Shown here in pieces: positions 34,282 through 41,705 of a stretch of DNA of 64,000 nucleotides; position 1 is the first letter of the stretch; each line of letters starts with the position of its first letter. The notes under the pieces are model-generated. The model worked only from the letters and a program-made list of their open reading frames with translations, searched no databases and was not told the DNA's origin. A program made the translations under genes and the position numbers. The stretch spans positions 124,001 to 188,000 of the forward strand of contig NZ_FORV01000009.1 of NCBI RefSeq assembly GCF_900114095.1. The letters are read 5' to 3'. The stretch comes from Sphingomonas sp. NFR04. GTDB taxonomy: Bacteria > Pseudomonadota > Alphaproteobacteria > Sphingomonadales > Sphingomonadaceae.

Positions 34282-36789
34282 TCAGATACCGGGGCGGGCC
34301 GCCCGCACCAGGATTTTGCCGGGCAGCAGCGGTTCGGCACGCGGGCCGTCGGCAACGGCGGAAACGGTGATCGTCCCCGGTCGTCCCGTGGACTGGACGA
34401 TCACCTGCGCCAGCCCGTTGAACAGCGAGCGGCGCGGCTCCTTGTCGCTTTCCAGGCAGTTCGGGTCGCCATTGCCGACGCCGATGATCGCGCCGGGGCC
34501 CTGAATCGTGAACGCCAGCTTGTCCATCGCCGTCGGGATCGGGCGCCCGCGCGCGTCGAGCAGTTCCGCCTTGAGCATCGCCACGTCGCGGCCGTCGCCC
34601 TGGATGGTGGTTCGGTCCGCGGTCAGCCGGATCGTGCGGCCCGGTCCGGTGGTCTCGCGCCGCTCGGTCAGCACCCGCCCGCCCTTGCGCCCGCGTGCCT
34701 CGATCGCGCCCGGCTGGTACGGTACCTTCCATTCGAGGTGCCCGAGCGGCGGCACCGATTGGGTGCCCATGCTGCGGCCGTTGACCAGCAGTTCGACCGT
34801 GTCGCAGTTCGAATAGACCCAGACCGACACCGTCTCGCCTTCACGACCTTCCCAGTTCCAGTGCGGGAACAGGTGCAGTGACGGCTCGGCGCGCCACCAG
34901 GCGCGGTAGTAGTAATAATAGTCCTTGGGGAAGCCGCACATGTCGACAATGCCGAACTGCGAATTGATCGACGGCCAGCCATAGGGCGTCGGCTCGCCGC
35001 GATAATCGAAACCCGTCCAGGCGAAGCCGCCGGCGGACCATTCCTTGCCGCCATAGAGCTTCCACCAATCCTCGGGCGTCTTCCCCCAGCCCACCACGCC
35101 GTCATAGCTGTTGACCGTGTTGCGCGTCTTGTCGCTGCTATATTCGCCGCGCGTCGAGATCGCGCTGGACGTCTCGGAGCCGTAGATCGGCCGGGTCGGG
35201 TGCTTGGCGTGATAGGCTTCGGGATATTCCTGGTGATAGTTGAAGCCGATGATGTCGAGCGGATCGCTGACGCCCTGTTCGTTGTCGTCGTTCACCGCCG
35301 CCGAGACCGGCCGGGTGGGATCCAGCGCATGGCAGCGGCGCACCATGGCGGTGGCGATCGGCTTGCCCTGCTCTGCCATCTTCTTCTGCAGCAGCCATTC
35401 CTCGTTGCCGATCGACCAGAGGATGACCGAAGGCGAATTGCGGAACCGCTTCACCATCACCTCGAGCTGCGCCATCGCCTCGGGGTTCGAGCTCAGCTGG
35501 CGCGCCTCGCACATCACCAGCACGCCGGCGCGGTCGCACTCCTCCACCCATTCGGGCGTCGGCATATTGTGGGTGGTGCGCACCGCATTGCAGCCCATCT
35601 CGCGCAGCACGTTCAGCCGGTAGCGCTGGATCGCGTCGGGGAGCGCCGCGCCGACCCCGGCATGGTCCTGGTGGTTGCAGGTGCCCTGCAGTTTCATCGG
35701 CTTGTCGTTGAGGAAGAAGCCGTGATCGGCGTCGAAGCGGAAGCTGCGGACGCCGAAGGTCACGCGATCGGCGTCGCGCACGCTGCCACCGGCCGCCAGC
35801 CGGGCGGTGGCGGTGTACAGCGCCGGCGTCTCCGTCGACCACCGCGTCGCCGCGGGCAGTGTCGCGCGCACCTGGCTCTCGATGGTGCCGCCCGCCGCCA
35901 CGGTGACGGCCGGCGCGGAAGCGCGCGCGACCACCTCGCCGGTCGCGTCGGCGATGGTCCACTCGACCACCGCCTGCTGGGCAGCGTCGCTCTCGTTGGC
36001 GATCACCGTGGCAAGGTCGAGCGTCGCGCCCTTCCCCTCGGGCGTCGCGCGCACCACGCTTTCCCATTTGCCGAAATGTACCGCGTCATGCTTGGCCAGC
36101 CAGACGTGCCGGTAGAGCCCCGCGCCTTCGTAGAACCAGCCATCGCCCAGCGACGCATCGACGCGCACGACAATGACGTTGTCGCCGCCATAATGCAGGA
36201 AGTCGCTCAGGTCGAAGCGAAACGGGGTGTAGCCGTCATTGTGGCGACCGATATAGCAGCCGTTCACCCACAGGATGACGTCGCGCATCGCGCCGTCGAA
36301 CTCGATCCAGGTGCGGCGTCCGCGATCGCTTGCCGGCACGTCGAAGCGGCGGCGGTACCAGCCGATGCTCGTCTCCGGATACCGCCGGCCGAGCGGCTTG
36401 TAGCCATGGCTGCGGCTGTTGGCATCGCCATTGCCGCGATCGTCATGGACGAAGGGCAGCTCCACCGCCCAGTCGTGCGGCAGGTCCAGCGCGCGCCAGT
36501 CGCTATCGTCGAAATCGGTCGTCGCCAGCTTGAAGTCGCCGGTCTTGGCGAAGTCGCTCTGTCCATAGCCGAAATCGAAATCCTTGGCCGGATCGCTGCC
36601 ATGGCCCAACGCGAACCGCCAGCCGGTATCGAACGGCAGCACCTCGCGCGGTGCAAGCCCCGCGCTGCGTGCCACGGCCGGATCGGCCGGCGCCGGCGTC
36701 GCGGCGCGCACCGCCTGGGGCAGCAGTGGCGCGGCCGCGGCAAGCGCCAGCACGGTACGGCGCGAAGGATCGGACAGGCGGTCGCTCAT
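34282..36789 (-). CDS. GH2 beta-galactosidase-type enzyme (Tat-exported)
   Basis: An 835-aa enzyme with a twin-arginine signal (PSRRTVLALAAAAPLL). Domain order: sugar-binding jelly roll (about 50-225; LDLPHDWAVELPF), immunoglobulin-like sandwich, TIM barrel with the GH2 acid/base Glu in WSIGNEEW (about 462) and nucleophile Glu in PIYGSETSSA (538), then a DUF4982-type domain (LEWKVPYQPGAI) and an extra beta-domain ending in PGKILVRA. The layout is that of bacterial exo-beta-galactosidases acting on plant oligosaccharides. It is transcribed away from the GH29-GH42 pair; the 183-nt divergent gap holds a LacI-type site. GH2 also contains glucuronidases and mannosidases, so galactose is likely but not certain. 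Confidence 0.9.
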   Translation of the reverse strand: MSDRLSDPSRRTVLALAAAAPLLPQAVRAATPAPADPAVARSAGLAPREVLPFDTGWRFALGHGSDPAKDFDFGYGQSDFAKTGDFKLATTDFDDSDWRALDLPHDWAVELPFVHDDRGNGDANSRSHGYKPLGRRYPETSIGWYRRRFDVPASDRGRRTWIEFDGAMRDVILWVNGCYIGRHNDGYTPFRFDLSDFLHYGGDNVIVVRVDASLGDGWFYEGAGLYRHVWLAKHDAVHFGKWESVVRATPEGKGATLDLATVIANESDAAQQAVVEWTIADATGEVVARASAPAVTVAAGGTIESQVRATLPAATRWSTETPALYTATARLAAGGSVRDADRVTFGVRSFRFDADHGFFLNDKPMKLQGTCNHQDHAGVGAALPDAIQRYRLNVLREMGCNAVRTTHNMPTPEWVEECDRAGVLVMCEARQLSSNPEAMAQLEVMVKRFRNSPSVILWSIGNEEWLLQKKMAEQGKPIATAMVRRCHALDPTRPVSAAVNDDNEQGVSDPLDIIGFNYHQEYPEAYHAKHPTRPIYGSETSSAISTRGEYSSDKTRNTVNSYDGVVGWGKTPEDWWKLYGGKEWSAGGFAWTGFDYRGEPTPYGWPSINSQFGIVDMCGFPKDYYYYYRAWWRAEPSLHLFPHWNWEGREGETVSVWVYSNCDTVELLVNGRSMGTQSVPPLGHLEWKVPYQPGAIEARGRKGGRVLTERRETTGPGRTIRLTADRTTIQGDGRDVAMLKAELLDARGRPIPTAMDKLAFTIQGPGAIIGVGNGDPNCLESDKEPRRSLFNGLAQVIVQSTGRPGTITVSAVADGPRAEPLLPGKILVRAARPGI

Positions 36790-36915
36790 GATCGGTTTCC
36801 GGTGCTGAGAGGTTGCTGAAGATTGAAAGAAAACGATTTCACTGCATCATTCCGGCTGTGCGGTGCGCCAGCCGCGCAAGATTACACTTGCCACATGAAA
36901 ACCAGCTTGCAAATA

Positions 36916-36929
36916 TGCTAGCGGTAACA
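36916..36929. promoter_or_regulatory. LacI-type operator between GH2 and GH29-GH42
   Basis: TGCTAGCGGTAACA matches 12 of 14 bases of the TGGTAGCGCTAACA box and keeps the central CG. It lies 43 nt before the GH29 start and could serve both divergent genes. Confidence 0.45.
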
Positions 36930-36972
36930 GCGCGCTCCCTTGCGGGTGCAAGAAAATGGATCGAGGGAGCGG

Positions 36973-38529
36973 ATGACGAAGTTCAGCAAGCGCGAGATTC
37001 TGGCCGGTTCGTTCGCGAGCGCGATGGCGTTGAAGGGCGCCGGGCGCGCGCAGGCGCAGACGCTTGCCGGTGCCGATGTCACGCCCGTCGCCGCGCCGGG
37101 GCCGTTCAAGCCGACAAGCGCATCGCTTTCCACCTATCAGACGCCGGACTGGTACCGCGACGCCAAGTTCGGGATCTGGGCGCATTGGGGCCCGCAGGCG
37201 GTGCCGGCGCAGGGCGATTGGTACGCTCGCTTCATGTACGTACCCGGCCACCCCCATTACGAACACCACCTCAAGACCTACGGCCACCCATCCGAAAAAG
37301 GCTATAAGGACATCATTCCCCTCTGGACCGCAGCCCAGTTCGATCCGGAGGCGCTGGTCACCCGATATGCGGCCGCCGGCGCAAAGTATATAGTATCCAT
37401 GGGCGTCCACCACGACAATTTCGACCTGTGGAAGTCGCGGCATCACCGCTGGAATGCGGTTGCGATGGGCCCGAAGCGCGACATTGTCGGGGAGCTCAGG
37501 GCGGCCGCCAAGCGGCGCGGCCTGCGCTTCGGAGTGTCCGAGCATCTCGGCGCCAGCTACAATTGGTGGTACCCGAACCAGCTCTACGATCAGTTCTGGC
37601 CGAAGATGGGTAAGCGCTATGACGGCGCCGATCCGCGCTTCGTCGATCTCTACCACGGCAATCGGGACGAGCCCTTCCTGGGCGACTCCGACACCTGGTA
37701 CACCAAGAACCCGGAATATCAGCGCCACTGGTTCGCCCGCATCCGCGACCTGGTCGACAGCTACCAGCCCGACCTGCTCTATTCGGACGGCGGCGTGCCG
37801 TTCGGCGAGATCGGCCGGTCGATGGTCGCGCATCTCTACAACAGCAGCATCGCGCGAAGCGGCAAGCTGGAAGCGGTGTACAACCACAAGGCGCTCGGCT
37901 CGGGCGAGTTCAACAAGGCCTGGGGCGTGCAGGACGTCGAACGCGGCGTGCTGAGCGGCATCAACCCCCTGCCCTGGCAGACCGACACGTCGAACGGCGA
38001 CTGGTTCTACACCGGCGACGTCGGCGGGTACAAAACGACCGACGAAGTGATCACCATGCTGGCCGACATCGTAGCCAAGAACGGCAACATGCTGCTGAAC
38101 GTCGTGCTGCGCCCCGATGGCAGCCTGCCGCCGCCGTCCGAGCAGCTGCTGACCGAGCTGACGCCCTGGATGGCGGCGAACGGCCCGGCGATCCACGGCA
38201 CCCGCCCCTGGCACATCTATGGCGAAGGCCCGACCGAAGCCAAGGAAGGCGCCTTTCAGGAAAAGGCCGCCTACACGCCGCAGGACATCCGCTTCACGGC
38301 CAAGGGCGAGACGCTCTACGCGATCACGCTTGGCGAGCCCAAGGGGCCGGTGGCGATTACCGCGCTTGCCCGCGGCAACCCGCACGAGAAGCGGCGGGTG
38401 CGGCAGGTACGGCTGCTCGGCCATCGCGGCGCGATCGACTTCCGCCAGACCGATCAGGCCCTGGTGATCACGCCGCCGGCCAGCCTGCCCACGCGCCACG
38501 CCAGCGCCTTCGAGATCAGCTTCGCCTGA
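36973..38529 (+). CDS. GH29 alpha-L-fucosidase 2
   Basis: A 518-aa exported protein; ATG 36973 has GAGGGAG upstream. The N-terminus (FSKREILAGSFASAMALKGA) is a Tat-like signal with K-R in place of R-R, and cleavage near AQAQT. GH29 motifs: WYRDAKFGIWAHWGPQAVP, DWYARFMYV, SMGVHHDNFDLW, and the nucleophile Asp in LLYSDGGVPFGE (about 272). A short C-terminal beta-domain follows. It is a paralogue of the gene at 32382 but shorter by about 80 residues. Start of GH42 is 24 nt after its stop, so both form a fucose- and galactose-removing operon, divergent from GH2. Tat-dependence is less certain than for the first paralogue. Confidence 0.88.
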   Translation: MTKFSKREILAGSFASAMALKGAGRAQAQTLAGADVTPVAAPGPFKPTSASLSTYQTPDWYRDAKFGIWAHWGPQAVPAQGDWYARFMYVPGHPHYEHHLKTYGHPSEKGYKDIIPLWTAAQFDPEALVTRYAAAGAKYIVSMGVHHDNFDLWKSRHHRWNAVAMGPKRDIVGELRAAAKRRGLRFGVSEHLGASYNWWYPNQLYDQFWPKMGKRYDGADPRFVDLYHGNRDEPFLGDSDTWYTKNPEYQRHWFARIRDLVDSYQPDLLYSDGGVPFGEIGRSMVAHLYNSSIARSGKLEAVYNHKALGSGEFNKAWGVQDVERGVLSGINPLPWQTDTSNGDWFYTGDVGGYKTTDEVITMLADIVAKNGNMLLNVVLRPDGSLPPPSEQLLTELTPWMAANGPAIHGTRPWHIYGEGPTEAKEGAFQEKAAYTPQDIRFTAKGETLYAITLGEPKGPVAITALARGNPHEKRRVRQVRLLGHRGAIDFRQTDQALVITPPASLPTRHASAFEISFA

Positions 38530-38552
38530 CCGGCGACCCTTCAGACGGACGA

Positions 38553-40628
38553 ATGACCATGACCCCTCGCCTTTCCAAGCGCGGCCTCGCCGCGCGCCTC
38601 GCACTTGCACTTGCCATGACAACGCTGCCGGGGGTGGCGCTCGCCCAGAGCGCTGCCGGCCATCCCGAATGGCCCGGCAAGGGCGACCTGTTCGTCGGCA
38701 CCTGCTACCAGCCGGTCGATCGCAGCCCTGAGCAGATCCGCCAGGACATTGCGGTGATGAAGGCCGCCGGCTTCACGATGGTCCGGATGGGCGATCTCTC
38801 CTGGGATTCATTCGAGCCGCAGGAAGGCCATTTCACCTTCGAATGGTTCGACAAGATCCTCGACCAGATGCACGAAGCCGGCATCCGCGTGATCGTCGAC
38901 ATCCCCGGCCAGCCCGCGCCGATCTGGCTGCACAAACACTATCCGGGCGTCGATCTGGTCAGCCAGGCGGGCACGCGGCTCAATGCCGCCTCGCGTTATT
39001 GGGACAATATCAGCGATCCCGATTATCGCCGCCTCGCCCGGCGCCTCGCCGACAAGCTGCTGCAGCGCTATGCCAAGCATCCGGCGGTGATCGCGGTCGG
39101 CTATGACAATGAGATCGGCAATGGCCGGATGTCCTATTCGGAGGCGGACAAGAAGCGCTTCGTCGGCTGGCTCCAGAAGAAATACGGGACGATCGAAGCG
39201 CTCAACACCGCCTGGGCGACGCAGCGCTGGTCGCGCCGGATCAACAGCTGGGACGAGGTCGACCTGCCCTATGGCGAGGGCCCCGGCCCGAACGAGCGCA
39301 ATCTCGACCTGCGCCGTTACTGGTCCGACGACACGATCGCCGCGCTCAAGGATCTCGAGGCCTCGCGCAAGGCGAATGCACCGAACCTGCCCGCTGCCTC
39401 GAATTTCTGGCCGAGCGCCTGGACCAAGGGCTTCGACTATCTCCGTTCTTGGGACCAGGTCTCCACCTACGGCGCACAGGGCTTCTACCCCGGCGATCCG
39501 CTGGGTGCCGGCTTCGACGTGATGAGCAATCGCGCCGGGCATGACACGCCGATGTGGTTCAACGAGTTTACCGCCGGCGGCGGCGGCTATTACGGCACGC
39601 CGGGGCGCTCGCGGATGTGGGCCTATTTCGGGCTGCTCTATTATTCGCAGACCTTCCTCGCCTGGACCTTCAACTCGCACCTCGGCGGCGAGGAGCAGGC
39701 GCTGTTCGGCCTGCTCGACCATGACGACCGTCCGTCCTGGAAGGTCGGCGAATTCGCCACCATCGCGCGCGAGTTCCAGAAGCTCCGCAAGCTCGGCTTC
39801 CCGCGCTACCAGGCGCCGCAGGTCGCCATCGCCTATTCCTTCGACACGATGTGGCTGACCAGCCCGCCCCCGGGCCCGAACACGATGAAGGAATATTTCA
39901 AGGTCGACTATACCGAGCAGGCCAAGGCCGGGTTCGCGCCCTTCTTCCGCGACAATGTCGATGCGGCAGTGATCGATATCGGCCACGACAAGATCGACGC
40001 CTACAAGCTGGTCGTGCTGCCCGCCGCCTATCTGATCGACGAGAAGACCAGCGCGGCCGTACGCCGCTATGTTGCCGCGGGCGGCACCGTGATCATGACC
40101 GGCTATTCGGCCAAGGTGGACGCCACCGGCAAATGGTTCGGCACGCCGCTGCCGGGCGGGCTGACCGACGTGTTCGGCCTGCGGACCAACGAATTCTACC
40201 GGTCGGACACCCCGCTCAAGGTCAGCTTCCAGGGCCAGACGATGACCGGCACCGACCCCTATTACGAAGTGCTGGAGCCGAGCAGCGCCACCATTCTCGC
40301 CAGCTTCGACAATACGCCGAAGAAGAGCCCGGCGATCACGGTCAACCGCTTTGGCAAGGGCCGCGCGATCTATCTCGCGACCGCGGCGCAGGAAGCGCTG
40401 CTCGCGCCGCTGGTCCGCTCGCTCTACCCGACGCTCGGCATCGTGCGCGGCCCCGAGACGCCCGAGGGCGTGGTGGCGCGCGTCGTCGAGGGACGCACGC
40501 TCTACGTCAACACCAAGGCCGAGCCGGTGCGGGTGACCATCGCCGGCCGCAAGCACGACGTGATCGGCAATGCCGACGTCAGCGGCACGCTGGCGATGCC
40601 CGCTTATGGCGCCGCACTGCTGGAGTAA
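38553..40628 (+). CDS. GH42 beta-galactosidase
   Basis: About 691 aa (ATG 38553; an ATG two codons later at 38559 has better spacing to GGA). The signal RGLAARLALALAMTTLPGVALAQ is cleaved before a clan GH-A barrel with acid/base Glu in VGYDNEIGNG (187) and nucleophile Glu in MWFNEFTAG (338). A flavodoxin-like trimerisation domain (about 410-590; KLVVLPAAYLID, AGGTVIMTGYS) and a C-terminal beta-domain follow, the full GH42 layout. GH42 enzymes hydrolyse beta-galactosides; a secreted form fits plant galactosides. It is second gene of the GH29-GH42 pair and convergent with the IclR regulator. Confidence 0.9.
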   Translation: MTMTPRLSKRGLAARLALALAMTTLPGVALAQSAAGHPEWPGKGDLFVGTCYQPVDRSPEQIRQDIAVMKAAGFTMVRMGDLSWDSFEPQEGHFTFEWFDKILDQMHEAGIRVIVDIPGQPAPIWLHKHYPGVDLVSQAGTRLNAASRYWDNISDPDYRRLARRLADKLLQRYAKHPAVIAVGYDNEIGNGRMSYSEADKKRFVGWLQKKYGTIEALNTAWATQRWSRRINSWDEVDLPYGEGPGPNERNLDLRRYWSDDTIAALKDLEASRKANAPNLPAASNFWPSAWTKGFDYLRSWDQVSTYGAQGFYPGDPLGAGFDVMSNRAGHDTPMWFNEFTAGGGGYYGTPGRSRMWAYFGLLYYSQTFLAWTFNSHLGGEEQALFGLLDHDDRPSWKVGEFATIAREFQKLRKLGFPRYQAPQVAIAYSFDTMWLTSPPPGPNTMKEYFKVDYTEQAKAGFAPFFRDNVDAAVIDIGHDKIDAYKLVVLPAAYLIDEKTSAAVRRYVAAGGTVIMTGYSAKVDATGKWFGTPLPGGLTDVFGLRTNEFYRSDTPLKVSFQGQTMTGTDPYYEVLEPSSATILASFDNTPKKSPAITVNRFGKGRAIYLATAAQEALLAPLVRSLYPTLGIVRGPETPEGVVARVVEGRTLYVNTKAEPVRVTIAGRKHDVIGNADVSGTLAMPAYGAALLE

Positions 40629-40645
40629 TCCCCGACCATATCGTT

Positions 40646-40677
40646 TTCGCATATGCAACATGGCGTGCATATGCGAA
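40646..40677. promoter_or_regulatory. 12-bp inverted repeat with paired CATATG (terminator or IclR site)
   Basis: TTCGCATATGCA (40646-40657) and TGCATATGCGAA (40666-40677) are perfect inverted arms around 8 nt, between the convergent GH42 and iclR genes. Each arm holds CATATG, 18 nt start to start, the same spacing as at 41614/41632 on the other side of iclR. It may be a terminator, a regulator site, or both. Confidence 0.55.
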
Positions 40678-40696
40678 CGTTTGCACTCGGCCGCGC

Positions 40697-41479
40697 CTAT
40701 CCCGGTTCGTACCCCAGGCGATCCGAAATACGCGCGGTTGCGGCGCGCAATTTCTCGCGGGCGGCATCCAGGTCCATCTTCTGCGAGCCGTCGATCAGCG
40801 CGAGGAACGGGATCGTCAGCGCCGCCACGACGATGCGATCGAAGCCGAAGATCGGATAGCTGATGTCGGTGACGCCAAAGGTGATCGGGCTCTTGCGGCT
40901 GTCATAGCCCAGCCGCCGCACCGTCGCGAGCCGATCGGCCAGCCAGCTGCGGTCGACCTCGGCGCCCTTCTCCTCCTCCGCCGCGCGCACCATGCGCTCG
41001 GCGAGGTTGAGATTGGAAAAGGCGAGCAGCACCTGCCCCGAACAGCTCTGCACGAGATCGATATGGGCACCGATTTTCAACGCGAAACCGCGCGTTGCCG
41101 GCGATTCCTCCCGCGCCACGACGAGCCCGTGCCCGCGGCTGGGGACGACCAGGTGGCAGGACTGCACCGTGTCGCGCGCGAGCATCTGCATCTCGGGCAT
41201 TGCCGCGCGGACCAGGTCCTGCGACGGCGTGGAGCGCAGCGCGACGTCGAGCAGCTTGTAGGCAACGGCATAGCGATCGGTCACCTCGGAGCGCCGCAGA
41301 TAGCCGAGCTGTTCCATCACCACGACGATCCGGAACAGTTCGCCCACCGACCGTCCCAGATCCGCGGCCATCTCGCTGACCAGCGCGCCTTCAGGGCGAC
41401 CGGAGAGCAACTCGATGATCTCGAACGCCTTTTCGATCGCCGGGGCGGAATAGGTCTTTTTGGACCCCGCTCGAACCAT
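40697..41479 (-). CDS. IclR-family transcriptional regulator
   Basis: A 260-aa regulator; ATG 41479 follows AAGGAGG by 4 nt. An N-terminal winged helix (KAFEIIELLSG ... VSEMAADLGRSVGELFRIVVVMEQLGYLRR, residues about 16-60, divided here for length) precedes the IclR effector domain (about 85-255) with LVQSCSGQVLLAF and SYPIFGFDRIVVAALTIPF. IclR proteins control sugar-acid, aromatic or glyoxylate pathways and usually autoregulate. It is divergent from TBDR 4, with the imperfect CATATG inverted repeat in between, and a perfect version lies beyond its own 3' end. It is the most likely regulator of TBDR 4 and the second halogenase-like gene. Confidence 0.9.
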   Translation of the reverse strand: MVRAGSKKTYSAPAIEKAFEIIELLSGRPEGALVSEMAADLGRSVGELFRIVVVMEQLGYLRRSEVTDRYAVAYKLLDVALRSTPSQDLVRAAMPEMQMLARDTVQSCHLVVPSRGHGLVVAREESPATRGFALKIGAHIDLVQSCSGQVLLAFSNLNLAERMVRAAEEEKGAEVDRSWLADRLATVRRLGYDSRKSPITFGVTDISYPIFGFDRIVVAALTIPFLALIDGSQKMDLDAAREKLRAATARISDRLGYEPG

Positions 41480-41608
41480 AGTGCCTCCTTCTCCCTGTCG
41501 ACCCCTCCCTCGCCCGAAACCCCTGCCCGCGCAACGGCGGACCGCACTGGCCGCCCCTGCGGACAGGTCCACGATTGCGGCAGAATAGACACACCAAAAA
41601 AATTTAGT

Positions 41609-41642
41609 TGCCGCATATGAATGCTAGTTTTCATATGTGGCA
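41609..41642. promoter_or_regulatory. Inverted repeat operator between iclR and TBDR 4
   Basis: TGCCGCATATGAA (41609-41621) and TTCATATGTGGCA (41630-41642) pair with one mismatch around an 8-nt spacer. The two CATATG cores are 18 nt apart, exactly as in the repeat at 40646-40677. It lies 64 nt before TBDR 4. Probable IclR-binding site. Confidence 0.6.
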
Positions 41643-41655
41643 GGTAGCGCTATCA
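41642..41655. promoter_or_regulatory. xyl-box-like operator before TBDR 4
   Basis: AGGTAGCGCTATCA matches 12 of 14 bases of TGGTAGCGCTAACA and abuts the CATATG inverted repeat, so two regulators could meet here. It is 50 nt before the TBDR start. Confidence 0.5.
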
Positions 41656-41705
41656 TCCGATTTATAAGCCGACGATCAACGCCGGCTATCTGGAGGGGAT
41701 GGACC

